From Phycisphaerae bacterium (GTDB lineage Bacteria > Planctomycetota > Phycisphaerae > UBA1845 > Fen-1342): 26,675 nucleotides of DNA. The position numbers and the translations under genes were made by a program. The notes under the pieces were generated by a model that worked only from the letters and a program-made list of their open reading frames with translations, had not been told where the DNA came from and made no database searches. The stretch spans positions 1 through 26,675 of the forward strand of contig JALHOX010000012.1 in NCBI GenBank assembly GCA_022842805.1, in the 5' to 3' direction. Shown here in pieces: positions 1 through 8,313 of this stretch (position 1 is its first letter; every line of letters starts with the position of its first letter).

Positions 1-33
1 GCGCGTCGCCGATGGCCGGCGTACTCCCACTTG

Positions 34-924
34 CTAGAACTGCCTTCCAAATACAGTTAGCTTTGGCGCTGACTTCAGCCTGCTCTCGACAAACCCTTTG
101 TTACGGATGAAAATCGTGTTTACTGAATTCACATCCTTGCCGTTCAGATCGGAGAGTGACCGACTCAGCGGATCATATGCATACATACCAAATCCAAGCT
201 TAAGCATTGAGTCAATAATTACCGACTCGTCGAAACCATACCGAGCACCACTCCCGTTCAGTTCCATGATCACGGCATGTAGCGCTTGGTTCTTGAGCGT
301 ATCCCGCGCACCGTTCAGGACTGGGGTCTCAAAACCCTCCACGTCAATCTTCATCAGCGACGGAACTTCGTTTTCCAACGCGGCGTCCAATGTAGTCACG
401 TCGACCATTATCTTGTTTTCACATTTCTCACCGGAAGCGATCGCATGATTCGTCGTGTCGCCGTCGCTCGTAAACGCAATTGCACCCTTCTCGGCGCCCA
501 CACCCTTATTTATGCATCTGACTTTCTCGTCCAAGTGGTTTAGACGCATGTTTTCGACAAGCCTGCGATAGGTGCCCGGGACGGGCTCAAACGCAACGCC
601 TCTTGCCCCGATTGCAGCGGCGGCGAGAATAGTGAAGGAGCCAACGTTGGCGCCAATATCAACAAACAAGTCCTCGGGCCGCAGGAAATGTAGCAAGAAG
701 CCCATTTCCGCGAACTCATGGAGCCCCGTGTAGATATTCCCCGTTAGTCCTGCCTCACCGGGCTTGACCAGAAATCTGGCACCGTTGACCCAGTCAAACA
801 CGACAGCCCCGGGGACCAGCCGGCTTCCGATTTGCCACTTTGCAAATCGCATCATCGCGCTCAGCTTGCGACTGCGGTTGAGCGGGTGGCGTGTAATGAA
901 TTTTAACGTATGAATAAGCGACAT
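34..924 (-). CDS. FkbM family methyltransferase
   Basis: This 296-residue protein is a predicted S-adenosylmethionine-dependent methyltransferase of the FkbM family, whose members O-methylate sugars or secondary metabolites. The SAM-binding motif I, DIGANVGSFT, is at residues 89-98. It is followed by FEPVPGTYRRL near residue 112 and the family hallmark KIDVEGFE near residue 193. No signal peptide or membrane segment is evident. The ATG at 924 is preceded by AGGA eight bases upstream. The gene is visibly richer in A and T than its neighbours and uses codons they avoid, which suggests horizontal acquisition, as is common for glycan-modification genes. The fold is clear but the substrate cannot be told. 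What follows downstream lies outside the window. Confidence 0.9.
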   Translation of the reverse strand: MSLIHTLKFITRHPLNRSRKLSAMMRFAKWQIGSRLVPGAVVFDWVNGARFLVKPGEAGLTGNIYTGLHEFAEMGFLLHFLRPEDLFVDIGANVGSFTILAAAAIGARGVAFEPVPGTYRRLVENMRLNHLDEKVRCINKGVGAEKGAIAFTSDGDTTNHAIASGEKCENKIMVDVTTLDAALENEVPSLMKIDVEGFETPVLNGARDTLKNQALHAVIMELNGSGARYGFDESVIIDSMLKLGFGMYAYDPLSRSLSDLNGKDVNSVNTIFIRNKGFVESRLKSAPKLTVFGRQF

Positions 925-1019
925 GATGATGTCCTGAAACTCTAACGTCGATTGACGTTGTTTAACGCGGTCGCACGTCTCGCCGGCGGCCGTTGCGAGC
1001 GGCCTATTCTCTCTAGATG

Positions 1020-1055
1020 CGGGTAATGAGAGCCTCTACGGCTCTGACCTACCCG
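1020..1055. terminator. two-tier hairpin between the FKBP gene and the methyltransferase gene
   Basis: The outer arms CGGGTA and TACCCG enclose the inner arms AGAGCC and GGCTCT around a five-base loop. It lies about 165 bases beyond the stop of the FKBP-domain gene and before the methyltransferase start, both on the minus strand. No clear run of T follows, so terminator is the likeliest reading but is not certain. The rest of 925-1220 shows nothing recognisable. Confidence 0.35.
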
Positions 1056-1220
1056 ACTTCGCGAGTGTATCGGATTCGCTCCGCACGCGAGATTGAAGCG
1101 AAATCAGCTACTTCAGCTCTGCGGGGATCGGGCCTTCAAGACGCGCCGTAAGAAACCAGTCCCGACGCAGCGTCGTATAACCCGCATGACATTCGTCAGC
1201 CTGCGACAGTCCGACACGCC

Positions 1221-2534
1221 CTACCGCGTCGAAAGCAGCTCGATATCCAGCCGAACCGCCGTGTTCCGTGGCACCGCTTTGCCGGGAAACGAGGCCCGCC
1301 CCTGCATCTCCGGCGGCACAAGCGCGATGCGCCGTCCGCCCGGCTGCATGGTCATGACCGCGGCCTCCAATCCCTCCATCACTTCGAACATGCCGATCGT
1401 GAACGACACCGGCTCGCCGTCCCAGCGCGAATCCTTGAGCACGCGCCCATCTGCGAGCCGCGCATGCAGGTGCAGCTTCACCATGTATCGCATCGCCGGC
1501 ACCGGCCCGTCGCCGACCTTTACGTCGAACACGCGCAGGCCGCCGTCGAGCGCCTGCCAGGCCGGCTCGGGGCAGCACGGATGCGCGGGAAGCGAATCAT
1601 GCAACCCGGCGCTCCAACGCAGCGCGCCCTTCAGATGCTCGGCGAAATACTCGTCTTCCGCCGCCTCGCCCCCGGCGGCGATCCCCGAGCAGAGGACGGC
1701 GCCCTTGCCGACCCGTGCGGCCCACACGGCGGCCCTGCTGGCCGCGTCGGCGTTGGCGAGCGAGAGCGACGACAGGTCGACGTTGGCGACGTCGGGCCGC
1801 ATCAGAATCTGCACCGTCGCGCTCGATTCGCCCGGCCCCAGCGCGACCAGGCTGCCATCGAGCATCCACGGCGAATTCATCGCCCGCGCCGCGGCATGAA
1901 AACGGTCCTCAACCTTTAGCGCGAGCAGCGTCGCGCCCAAATCGTCGAGCGGCGTTTTCTTTCGATTGGGATCGGCGTTCGCAGGCTTGGGGGCATCGAT
2001 CGGTTTCGCCGCCAGCGCCTCACGCAGCTCGGGCAAATCGGCCATCGCACGCCAGCCGCGATCGGCGATCAGCAGACCCGTACCGTTGCGAATGGCCGCC
2101 AAGAGCGGCGCCTGCAACTCGCGTAGCGACGCCCCGGCGGCGGCGTCAGGCGGTGCGGCCAGCAACACAATCGCCGCAAAGCACGGCAGTTGAGCGGCGA
2201 TCTCCGTCATGCTCCCGCCGACGAGCGGAATCTCAACGGCGCGCAACTGGTCGTTGCCCTCAAAAATCTTCGCGACATCGATCCCGCGCGAATCCGTTCC
2301 GCCGGCGACCTTGCCGTCGCCAGCAGCGCCAGAAAAGGAGATCACGCCGACGGTCAGCGGCTGTATCTCGAAGGGAGGGCCGAAGATCGCCGGCGGCTCG
2401 ATGCCGCCGCTCTCGCTCGGCAACTCGGGAATCTCGCCCGGCGCCGCGGCGCCGGCCAACACACACAGCCCGGCCCCCATCGCGCCGCACCAACCGATCG
2501 CATTTCGCAAAACCCGCATCCCTCCTCGCCTCAT
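1221..2534 (-). CDS. exported protein with C-terminal FKBP-type peptidyl-prolyl isomerase domain
   Basis: The protein has 437 residues. Residues 1 to about 30 look like a signal peptide, with an arginine-rich start, a hydrophobic stretch and AGAAAPG. The last 110 or so residues follow the FKBP pattern: a G-D-G-P-V-P entry, LADGRVLKDSRWDGEPVSF, IGMFEVMEGLEAAVMTMQPG, an IALVPPE strand and a closing AVRLDIELL. A role as a periplasmic or surface prolyl isomerase and chaperone is therefore likely. The middle (roughly 60-320) is not recognised; its IVLLAAPPD and GTGLLIADRGW strands hint at an alpha/beta fold like the receiver-type domains of other planctomycete exported proteins. The start codon overlaps the smpB stop as ATGA, so translation is probably coupled. 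A second ATG five codons in is an alternative start. Confidence 0.8.
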   Translation of the reverse strand: MRRGGMRVLRNAIGWCGAMGAGLCVLAGAAAPGEIPELPSESGGIEPPAIFGPPFEIQPLTVGVISFSGAAGDGKVAGGTDSRGIDVAKIFEGNDQLRAVEIPLVGGSMTEIAAQLPCFAAIVLLAAPPDAAAGASLRELQAPLLAAIRNGTGLLIADRGWRAMADLPELREALAAKPIDAPKPANADPNRKKTPLDDLGATLLALKVEDRFHAAARAMNSPWMLDGSLVALGPGESSATVQILMRPDVANVDLSSLSLANADAASRAAVWAARVGKGAVLCSGIAAGGEAAEDEYFAEHLKGALRWSAGLHDSLPAHPCCPEPAWQALDGGLRVFDVKVGDGPVPAMRYMVKLHLHARLADGRVLKDSRWDGEPVSFTIGMFEVMEGLEAAVMTMQPGGRRIALVPPEMQGRASFPGKAVPRNTAVRLDIELLSTR

Positions 2535-2992
2535 CGCCTGCGCACCGCGCGATCCAGCTCGCGTTTAATGTCGCGCTCCTTGATAGACTCGCGCTTGTCG
2601 CTCACGTTTTTGCCCTTCGCCAGCGCGATCCGCACTTTGATGAAGCCGCGCTCGTTGCTGTAAATCTCCAGCGGCACCAGCGTAAAGCCGCGCTGCGTCA
2701 CCTTGGTGATCCATTTGCGAATCTCCCGGCGATGCATCAACAGCTTGCGCTCGGTCTTCGGGACATGCTGGGCGTAGCCGGCGTGGCCATACGGCTGAAT
2801 GTCGCAGTCGCGCAAAAACAGCTCATCGTTGCGAATCGTGGCATAAGCCTCGTCCAGCGACGCCCGTCCGCCGCGAAGGCTTTTCACTTCGCTACCAGTT
2901 AACACGATGCCCGCCTCGACGGATTCCAATATCTCATATTGGAAGCTCGCCTTGCGATTTACGATGCGAACTGTCGAGAGGGCTTTGGCCAT
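2531..2992 (-). CDS. smpB: SsrA-binding protein SmpB
   Basis: SmpB binds tmRNA (SsrA) and brings it to stalled ribosomes for trans-translation, acting in the cytoplasm. The 153-residue protein has the usual family length. It shows the typical N-terminal strand with GIVLTGSEVKSLRGG, the mid-region motif GFTLVPLEIYSNERG, and the basic C-terminal tail ALAKGKNVSDKRESIKERD, which inserts into the ribosome. The frame stays open 21 codons further upstream, but the MAKALS start at 2992 fits family length. The tmRNA gene itself was not seen here. The stop codon overlaps the start of the FKBP gene by four bases, an unusual pairing that suggests one transcript for the two genes. Confidence 0.97.
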   Translation of the reverse strand: MAKALSTVRIVNRKASFQYEILESVEAGIVLTGSEVKSLRGGRASLDEAYATIRNDELFLRDCDIQPYGHAGYAQHVPKTERKLLMHRREIRKWITKVTQRGFTLVPLEIYSNERGFIKVRIALAKGKNVSDKRESIKERDIKRELDRAVRRR

Positions 2993-3051
2993 GGTACGAT
3001 AATATGTGTCAGGAACTCCCGCACCGCGGTCGACGCGGCCGGGAAACTGCC

Positions 3052-3080
3052 GCAACCGGCGGTTGCAGGTGCGGTATACT
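3052..3080 (+). promoter_or_regulatory. palindrome and -10-like box upstream of the ECF sigma gene
   Basis: A perfect inverted repeat, GCAACC-GGC-GGTTGC (3052-3066), sits in the 134-base divergent gap between smpB and the sigma factor gene. A TATACT box follows at 3075-3080, but no good -35 hexamer lies 17 bases upstream. The palindrome would then sit where a -35 element belongs and may be a regulator site or a promoter recognised by another sigma factor. This is inference from sequence only. Confidence 0.3.
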
Positions 3081-3126
3081 ATCCCGAAGACGCGGCAAAC
3101 ACTGCGGCTTCGTGAGCGACAAATAT

Positions 3127-3723
3127 ATGACGCGCTCGGAAATCAGCGACGCGATACGGCGCATTCGCAAGGGCGACGGCGGCCACTATCGCGTTATCGT
3201 GGACGAATACAAGGATCGCCTCTACGCGTTCCTCTGGCGGATCGTGCGCAATCACCACGAGGCCGAGGATCTGACGCAGGCGACATTTGTCCGGGCCTTT
3301 GAGTCGCTCGATCGCTACTCGGATCGCTACTCGTTCAGCACCTGGCTCTTCACGATCGGATATCGGCTGACGCTGAACCGTCTGCGGAAGAAGCGCGCGC
3401 TGAACACGGAAGTGGATTGGGATCGCGTCGGCGCGGAAGCGACCGACACGAGCGAAACGGTCGCCAGCAGCGAATTGGCCCGCGACCTGAAAAAACGAAT
3501 TTGGTCCGCGGTGGATCAGCTCAGCGACGAGCAACGCGAATCGCTGATCCTGTTCTACCAGGAAAATCAGAGTTGCAAGGAAATCGGCGAAATCCTGGGA
3601 ATCCCCGCGGTGACGGTCAAGAGTCACCTGCACCGCGCCCGCGAGAAGCTCCGAGATTTGCTCGGATCGGTCGCGGAAGAGTGGACGACGATCCCGTTCC
3701 CGCTGAACGCCGAGAGCGCCTGA
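3127..3723 (+). CDS. ECF-type RNA polymerase sigma factor
   Basis: This 198-residue protein has only the two core sigma-70 regions expected of an extracytoplasmic function sigma factor. Region 2 runs from about residue 25 to 90 (YKDRLYAFLWRIVRNHHEAE, then DLTQATFVRAFESL and FSTWLFTIGYRLTLNRLRKK). Region 4 spans about residues 130-185 (LSDEQRESLILFYQE, CKEIGEILGIPAVTVKSHLH, RAREKL). It would direct RNA polymerase to a stress or envelope regulon. The ATG at 3127 gives a family-like N terminus. A GTG five codons earlier is possible, and a longer frame back to 3004 has no resemblance to the family. The next gene encodes a zinc-finger anti-sigma factor, the usual partner. Confidence 0.95.
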   Translation: MTRSEISDAIRRIRKGDGGHYRVIVDEYKDRLYAFLWRIVRNHHEAEDLTQATFVRAFESLDRYSDRYSFSTWLFTIGYRLTLNRLRKKRALNTEVDWDRVGAEATDTSETVASSELARDLKKRIWSAVDQLSDEQRESLILFYQENQSCKEIGEILGIPAVTVKSHLHRAREKLRDLLGSVAEEWTTIPFPLNAESA

Positions 3724-3875
3724 CAGGCCCGCGCCTTGCAGCGACAACGAATTTCGGCGAGCCGGACGACGCGCCGCATCCGATCGGCGTACGCGACGCA
3801 ATCTGCGTCCGTCGGCGCGACTACAATCGACTCGCTCATGTGACCGCGGCCTTGCGCCGCAAGGATCTGAGTGCC

Positions 3876-4490
3876 ATGAATTGCGCGCAGTTCGACAAAC
3901 TGATCGACGCGCACCTCGACGGCCGGCTTTCCGGCACGCTGCGGCTTGAGTTCGACGCCCATCGCGTGAACTGCGCCGCGTGCGAGCATTCCGTGGCTCT
4001 GATGGAGGCCGTCGCCTCATACGTCGCGCAGCCCGATCCGCGGGCGCCGCAACCCCCGATCGACCTCACCGACTCGATCATGGCGACCATCGCCACGCGC
4101 AAGAAAACGCCCAAGCCGATCGACCCCTATCACGGAACAAAGGTCGCGCTCACGCTGGGCGGAATGTTCCAGGCGGCGGCGGTGCTCGCCCTCGTGCTGA
4201 TGCCCGCCGGCTCCAATCGCATTCCGATCTCCACCCCGCCGGAAAAGATCGAACTCGCTTCGGTCACTCCCGATGCGCTCACACGCTATATCTACGAATC
4301 GGTCGCGGCCCGAATGGTCGATCAGGGCGGCCCGGCCGAACAAGTCGCCCAGATGCGACAGCTCGCGCTCAACTTCAACCCCGACGCGCAGCGACCATTC
4401 TTCGAGCCGATCGGGCTGCTGCAAGCCTTCCTGCCCACCGCCGACAACACGGCGACGCAGCTCGACGATGAAAACCAATTCACGTTCTAG
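3876..4490 (+). CDS. zinc-finger anti-sigma factor, membrane anchored
   Basis: This 204-residue protein is the probable partner that holds the upstream sigma factor inactive. The N-terminal 40 residues carry a zinc-binding anti-sigma pattern, with MNCAQFDKLIDAHLDGRL followed by H-R-V-N-C-A-A-C (H-x3-C-x2-C). One hydrophobic segment near residues 95-115 (LGGMFQAAAVLALVLMP) predicts a single membrane pass, which leaves about 90 residues outside as a likely sensor. The start is the ATG at 3876, with AAGGA ten bases upstream; frames reaching further back would read through the sigma gene. The 152-base gap to the sigma gene contains nothing recognisable. The gene overlaps the following PDZ-protein gene by 23 bases. 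Confidence 0.85.
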   Translation: MNCAQFDKLIDAHLDGRLSGTLRLEFDAHRVNCAACEHSVALMEAVASYVAQPDPRAPQPPIDLTDSIMATIATRKKTPKPIDPYHGTKVALTLGGMFQAAAVLALVLMPAGSNRIPISTPPEKIELASVTPDALTRYIYESVAARMVDQGGPAEQVAQMRQLALNFNPDAQRPFFEPIGLLQAFLPTADNTATQLDDENQFTF

Positions 4491-6660
4491 AAACCCCCGC
4501 GCGACCATTCCGGCGGCCTCCGACTCTCTCGGGTTCCGCGGCCGGCTCGCCGGAGGCTCACTGCTGCTCGCATGGGTCGCTCTGCTGCTGTTGCCCGCGG
4601 CCCGCGGCGCCGCGCCCGAAAAAGACTCGCTCGCGTTCGTCGCCCCCGGCAACATCGGCCTTTTCGTCGAAGTGCGCGATTCCGAAGACCTGCTCCTCGC
4701 CCTGAGCCAGCCCGAAATGTGGCGCTTGCTCGCCGACCTCGCCGGCCAACCGGCCGAACTGGCCGATACCGGCGAGTGGACCGCGCGAATCGAAAAAACC
4801 ATCGCGATGACGCCGCCCCAGGCGATTCGCAAGCTCTTTTCCGACCGCGTCGCCTTCGTCGGCGAAGGACCGGGCCGCTCGCAGGATGCGGCGGTGCTCT
4901 GTCGCCCGCGCGAGGCGCTGCCGCAACTGGTCGAGCTGTGGCAGGCCAAACCGGTCGAGTTCTCCGGCAAATCCAAGCTCTATTCGCTCTACGCCAATCT
5001 CGGCCTCGCCGCCGTCGGCGACGTGATCTGCTTCGGCGATCCGCGCCCGACCGAGGGCACCTTTCAGCAGGTGCTGACCTGCTTCGAGCGCGACGGCGCC
5101 GGCAGTCTCGCGGCCGACGCCGAGTTTCTCGAATGTCTGCGCGAAGTGCCGCCCAATCCGCACGCGGTGCTCTTCGCCCGCTTTCACCCGCAGCACGGCT
5201 TGCTCGCCGGTCCGCCGGGCGGAGCGAGCGCGAGCGCACCGACGAGCATGCCGAGCAGTGCCCCGCTGGAGAGCGCCGCCAGCGCTCCCAGCAGCGCCCC
5301 GGCCGAGGCCGGCGTCGCCCAGAGCCTGCCGAGCCTGTGGGCCGATCGCGCCACGCTGCTGCTGGCGATGCACCGCGACGGCCGACGTCTGGCCTTCACG
5401 ATCGTCAGCGACGAGCGGGCGACGCGCGCGATCACCGGCGACGGCGCCGGCTCCTTGCGAAACACGATCCCGCGCGAGTCGCTTCTCTCGCTCTCGGGCC
5501 GGGTCGACGTCGCCCAAGCCACACAAAATTTGCAGGGCCTGCCCGCCGCCCGATCGGCGATTCAGTTCCTCGACCGGGCCGCGGGCTTTCGCGACGCGGT
5601 CGACGCTCTCGACGGTCGCTTCGCGATCGCGCTGGGCGAAATCGCGCCGCCGACCACGCGCGAGACGGCCCCCACCATCCCCGCCATCGCGATCACGCTC
5701 GGACTAAAAAAACCGATCGACGCCGCTCAGGCCGCGACTTGGCTGGCCGGCCTGGTGTCGGCCTACAACCTGGTGGCGCTGAGCGCCGGCCGCGCGCCGC
5801 TGCAATCGAGCGACCTGCCGCGCGACGACGCGCGTCGTATCACCGTCGTCCCTCTCGACGAGTTGCTCCCGCCGGGCATCCTGCGCGAACACCTCGCCGA
5901 GCTTGAGCTGGCCTTCGCCCTCGACGACGACCACCTCGTCTTCGCCTCGCATCGCGACTGGCTCGAACGCGTCTTGCGCGCCGCCACAGACGAACCGCCC
6001 GGCGACGTCGCCGCCGCAGCCCTGGCAAACGCCGGCGCGGCCACGAGCGAAACCGAAGCAGAAACGCCCGCGGCCGGCGCGACGCCGCCCGCGCCATCGG
6101 CCATTCGCGAGATTCGCGGCGGCGGCTTTCGAGCTGAGGCCAATGTCGAGCGGCTGGCGCACGGCGCGGCGCGCTGGCTCGAATATCTCAAGACCGTCGC
6201 GCCGGAGTGCCTGGAAGAATCCTGGTGGCGCGAGCGTCAGCCGCTCGCGGGGCCGCCCCGGCTGGGAATCACCGTGACCCAGACGCCCGATACGCGCCGC
6301 CTCCGGGTCGACCGTGTCGAGCCCGATTCGCCCGCGTTCGGAGTCTTGCAGCCCGGCGACCAGATCTTCGCGGCGGAGCGGCGCGAGTTCGCCTCGTCGC
6401 AGCCGGCCCACGAGTTTCGCGAAGCGATCATGGCCCGCCCGCACGCCACATGGATCGATCTGTCGATCGAGCGCGATCGCGAAGTCCGCCTGCAGCGCCG
6501 GCTGCGCATTCCGTTCGTCAACCCGATCGACTGGCTCACCCGCCTCGCGGCCCTCGGGCAACTGACGCGCTCGATCGAATATGCCGAGGACCGCTCGTCG
6601 CCGCGACGGCGCGGGACGCTCGTCGTCGAGCTGCAAGGATCGGCCCTCGGCGGGCAATAA
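4468..6660 (+). CDS. exported protein with C-terminal PDZ domain
   Basis: The 730-residue product starts at the ATG inside the end of the anti-sigma gene, so the two are probably translationally coupled. Residues 25-50 form a signal peptide or anchor (GSLLLAWVALLLLPAARGA). The body has the AFVAPGNIGLFVEVRDSEDL and LSLSGRVDVAQATQNLQGL style seen in planctomycete DUF3352-like exported proteins, with two low-complexity linkers rich in A, S and P (about residues 250-285 and 515-545). A PDZ domain is visible at about 594-684 (RLGITVTQTPDTRRLRVDRV, DSPAFGVLQPGDQIF). No protease triad was found, so this is not a DegP-type enzyme. It may sense or scaffold envelope proteins for the sigma/anti-sigma pair; that role is inferred only from gene order. 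Confidence 0.75.
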   Translation: MKTNSRSRNPRATIPAASDSLGFRGRLAGGSLLLAWVALLLLPAARGAAPEKDSLAFVAPGNIGLFVEVRDSEDLLLALSQPEMWRLLADLAGQPAELADTGEWTARIEKTIAMTPPQAIRKLFSDRVAFVGEGPGRSQDAAVLCRPREALPQLVELWQAKPVEFSGKSKLYSLYANLGLAAVGDVICFGDPRPTEGTFQQVLTCFERDGAGSLAADAEFLECLREVPPNPHAVLFARFHPQHGLLAGPPGGASASAPTSMPSSAPLESAASAPSSAPAEAGVAQSLPSLWADRATLLLAMHRDGRRLAFTIVSDERATRAITGDGAGSLRNTIPRESLLSLSGRVDVAQATQNLQGLPAARSAIQFLDRAAGFRDAVDALDGRFAIALGEIAPPTTRETAPTIPAIAITLGLKKPIDAAQAATWLAGLVSAYNLVALSAGRAPLQSSDLPRDDARRITVVPLDELLPPGILREHLAELELAFALDDDHLVFASHRDWLERVLRAATDEPPGDVAAAALANAGAATSETEAETPAAGATPPAPSAIREIRGGGFRAEANVERLAHGAARWLEYLKTVAPECLEESWWRERQPLAGPPRLGITVTQTPDTRRLRVDRVEPDSPAFGVLQPGDQIFAAERREFASSQPAHEFREAIMARPHATWIDLSIERDREVRLQRRLRIPFVNPIDWLTRLAALGQLTRSIEYAEDRSSPRRRGTLVVELQGSALGGQ

Positions 6661-6672
6661 CATCGGTTCCCG

Positions 6673-6686
6673 CCCGATCGATCGGG
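6673..6686. promoter_or_regulatory. 14-base perfect palindrome upstream of gdhA
   Basis: CCCGATCGATCGGG is its own reverse complement. It lies just after the PDZ gene stop and immediately before the predicted gdhA promoter, so it could be a regulator site. GATCG-rich palindromes arise easily in this base composition, so confidence is low. Confidence 0.2.
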
Positions 6687-6690
6687 GCGC

Positions 6691-6719
6691 TTGCCCGCTT
6701 TCCCGCCCGCGGCGACAAT
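6691..6719 (+). promoter_or_regulatory. predicted sigma-70-type promoter for gdhA
   Basis: TTGCCC (6691-6696) and GACAAT (6714-6719) are separated by exactly 17 bases. Transcription would start near 6726, about 33 bases before the gdhA ATG. Both boxes match the consensus at four of six positions, so this is a prediction by eye. Confidence 0.35.
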
Positions 6720-6758
6720 TCGGAAAAGAACTCATCATTCAGACCGGAGCCGCGTCCC

Positions 6759-8099
6759 ATGAACCATGCCGACGTTGAAGCGTTTATGAACTCTGTTCGC
6801 GAGCGCGACGCGAAAGAGCCGGAGTTTCTGCAGGCCGTTCACGAAGTAATCGAGTCGGTCGCGCCCTGCATCGAGCGCCATCCCGAATTTCGCAAGGCCC
6901 GCATCCTCGAGCGCATCGTCGAGCCCGAGCGCGTCGTCATGTTCCGCGTCCCCTGGATGGACGACCGCGGCGAGGTGCAGGTCAACCGCGGCATGCGCGT
7001 GCAGTTCAACAGCGCCCTGGGCCCCTACAAAGGCGGCCTGCGCTTCCACGCCTCGGTCACCCTCAGCGTCATCAAATTCCTCGGCTTCGAACAGACCTTC
7101 AAAAACGCCCTCACCACCCTGCCCATGGGCGGCGGCAAGGGCGGATCCGACTTCAACCCCAAGGGCAAGAGCGACGGCGAAGTCATGCGCTTCTGCCAGA
7201 GCTTCATGACCGAGCTCTTCCGCCATGTCGGCCCCGACACCGACGTCCCCGCCGGCGATATCGGCGTGGGCGGCCGCGAGGTCGGCTTCATGTTCGGCCA
7301 GTACAAGCGGCTCGTGAACCGCTTCGAAGGCTGGATCACCGGCAAGGGTCTGAATTGGGGCGGCAGCCGCATTCGCACCGAAGCGGCCGGCTACGGCACG
7401 ATCTACTTCGGGGCCGAGATGCTCGCCACGCGCAATCAGACCTTCGAGGGCAAGACCGTCTGCTGCTCGGGCTACGGCAACCTCGGCACCTACGCGATCG
7501 AGAAGCTCAACGAGCTGGGCGCGAAGGTCGTCACCATCGCCGATGAAGAGGGCTACGCCTACGACCCCGAGGGCATCAAGGGCGAAAAGTTCAACTACGT
7601 CCGCGATCTCTGGAGCGTCTATCGCCAGTCGCCCAAGGAATACGCCGACAAGTTCAAGGTGCAGTGGCGTCCGGGCCGTCCATGGGAAGTGCCCTGCGAC
7701 GTGGCCGTGCCTACCGGCGCAGAAAACGAGATTCGCCTCGAAGACGCCAAGAAGCTCGTGGCCAACGGCTGCAAGTGCGTGGTCGAAGGCGCCAACATGC
7801 CCAGCACGCCCGAAGCGATCCACACCTTCCAGCAGGCCGGCCTGCTCTTTGGCCCCGGCAAGGCGGCCAACGCCGGCGGCGTCGCCACCAGCGGCCTCGA
7901 AATGTCGCAGAACTCGATGCGCCTGGCGTGGAGCCGCGAAGAAGTCGACGCGAAGCTCAAGGACATCATGAAGCGCATTCACAAGGCCTGCATCGACACC
8001 GCCGCGGCCCACGGCAAGCCGGGCAACTACGTCGACGGCGCGAACATCGCGGGCTTCATGAAGGTGGCGACGGCGATGATGGAGCAGGGATTGGTGTGA
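6759..8099 (+). CDS. gdhA: glutamate dehydrogenase, hexameric, probably NADP-dependent
   Basis: This enzyme interconverts 2-oxoglutarate plus ammonium and L-glutamate in the cytoplasm, an entry point for nitrogen. The 446-residue length equals that of the hexameric GdhA group. The substrate-binding segment GPYKGGLRFH carries the catalytic lysine near residue 91. The stretches FLGFEQTFKNALTTLPMGGG and VPAGDIGVGGREVGFM (catalytic Asp near 165) are nearly identical to those of the enterobacterial enzyme. The dinucleotide fold is marked by SGYGNLGTYAIEKL, and PGKAANAGGVATSGLEMSQN is a further family hallmark. Cofactor choice is inferred from overall similarity. The ATG at 6759 has GGAG ten bases upstream. 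The gene stands alone, ends in a hairpin and faces the convergent PEP-CTERM gene. Confidence 0.97.
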   Translation: MNHADVEAFMNSVRERDAKEPEFLQAVHEVIESVAPCIERHPEFRKARILERIVEPERVVMFRVPWMDDRGEVQVNRGMRVQFNSALGPYKGGLRFHASVTLSVIKFLGFEQTFKNALTTLPMGGGKGGSDFNPKGKSDGEVMRFCQSFMTELFRHVGPDTDVPAGDIGVGGREVGFMFGQYKRLVNRFEGWITGKGLNWGGSRIRTEAAGYGTIYFGAEMLATRNQTFEGKTVCCSGYGNLGTYAIEKLNELGAKVVTIADEEGYAYDPEGIKGEKFNYVRDLWSVYRQSPKEYADKFKVQWRPGRPWEVPCDVAVPTGAENEIRLEDAKKLVANGCKCVVEGANMPSTPEAIHTFQQAGLLFGPGKAANAGGVATSGLEMSQNSMRLAWSREEVDAKLKDIMKRIHKACIDTAAAHGKPGNYVDGANIAGFMKVATAMMEQGLV

Positions 8100-8144
8100 T
8101 TTCTCGCTCGGGCTCGTTCCAGGCGATGATCTTTTCGTAGCAGA

Positions 8145-8195
8145 CGAACGCGGAGCCTTGTTCTACGGCAAAACGTGGAACATGGCTCCGCTTCG
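8145..8195. terminator. long imperfect hairpin between convergent gdhA and PEP-CTERM genes
   Basis: The arms GCGGAGCCTTGTTCTACG and CGTGGAACATGGCTCCGC (8150-8191) pair almost completely around the loop GCAAAA, with one mismatch and one G-T pair. A further CGAA/TTCG pair extends the stem past a one-base bulge. It lies about 50 bases after the gdhA stop and could end transcription from both sides. The arms are longer than terminator arms usually are, so it may instead be a dispersed palindromic repeat. Confidence 0.55.
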
Positions 8196-8313
8196 CTTTC
8201 TTCGCCCGTAGTGAGCTGGAACTTCGCCACGAGCTTCGGCCGTGGCAAATTCGGTGCGTCCTATTGGGCGAAATCCAAATCACATTCGCATCGCGGCCCC
8301 ATCCGCGACACCT

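Noticed and set aside
6735..8012. 425-codon minus-strand open frame
   Set aside because: It is antisense to gdhA, whose protein is unmistakable. Its product is a low-complexity string of Ala, Gly, Val and acidic residues caused by GC-biased third positions.
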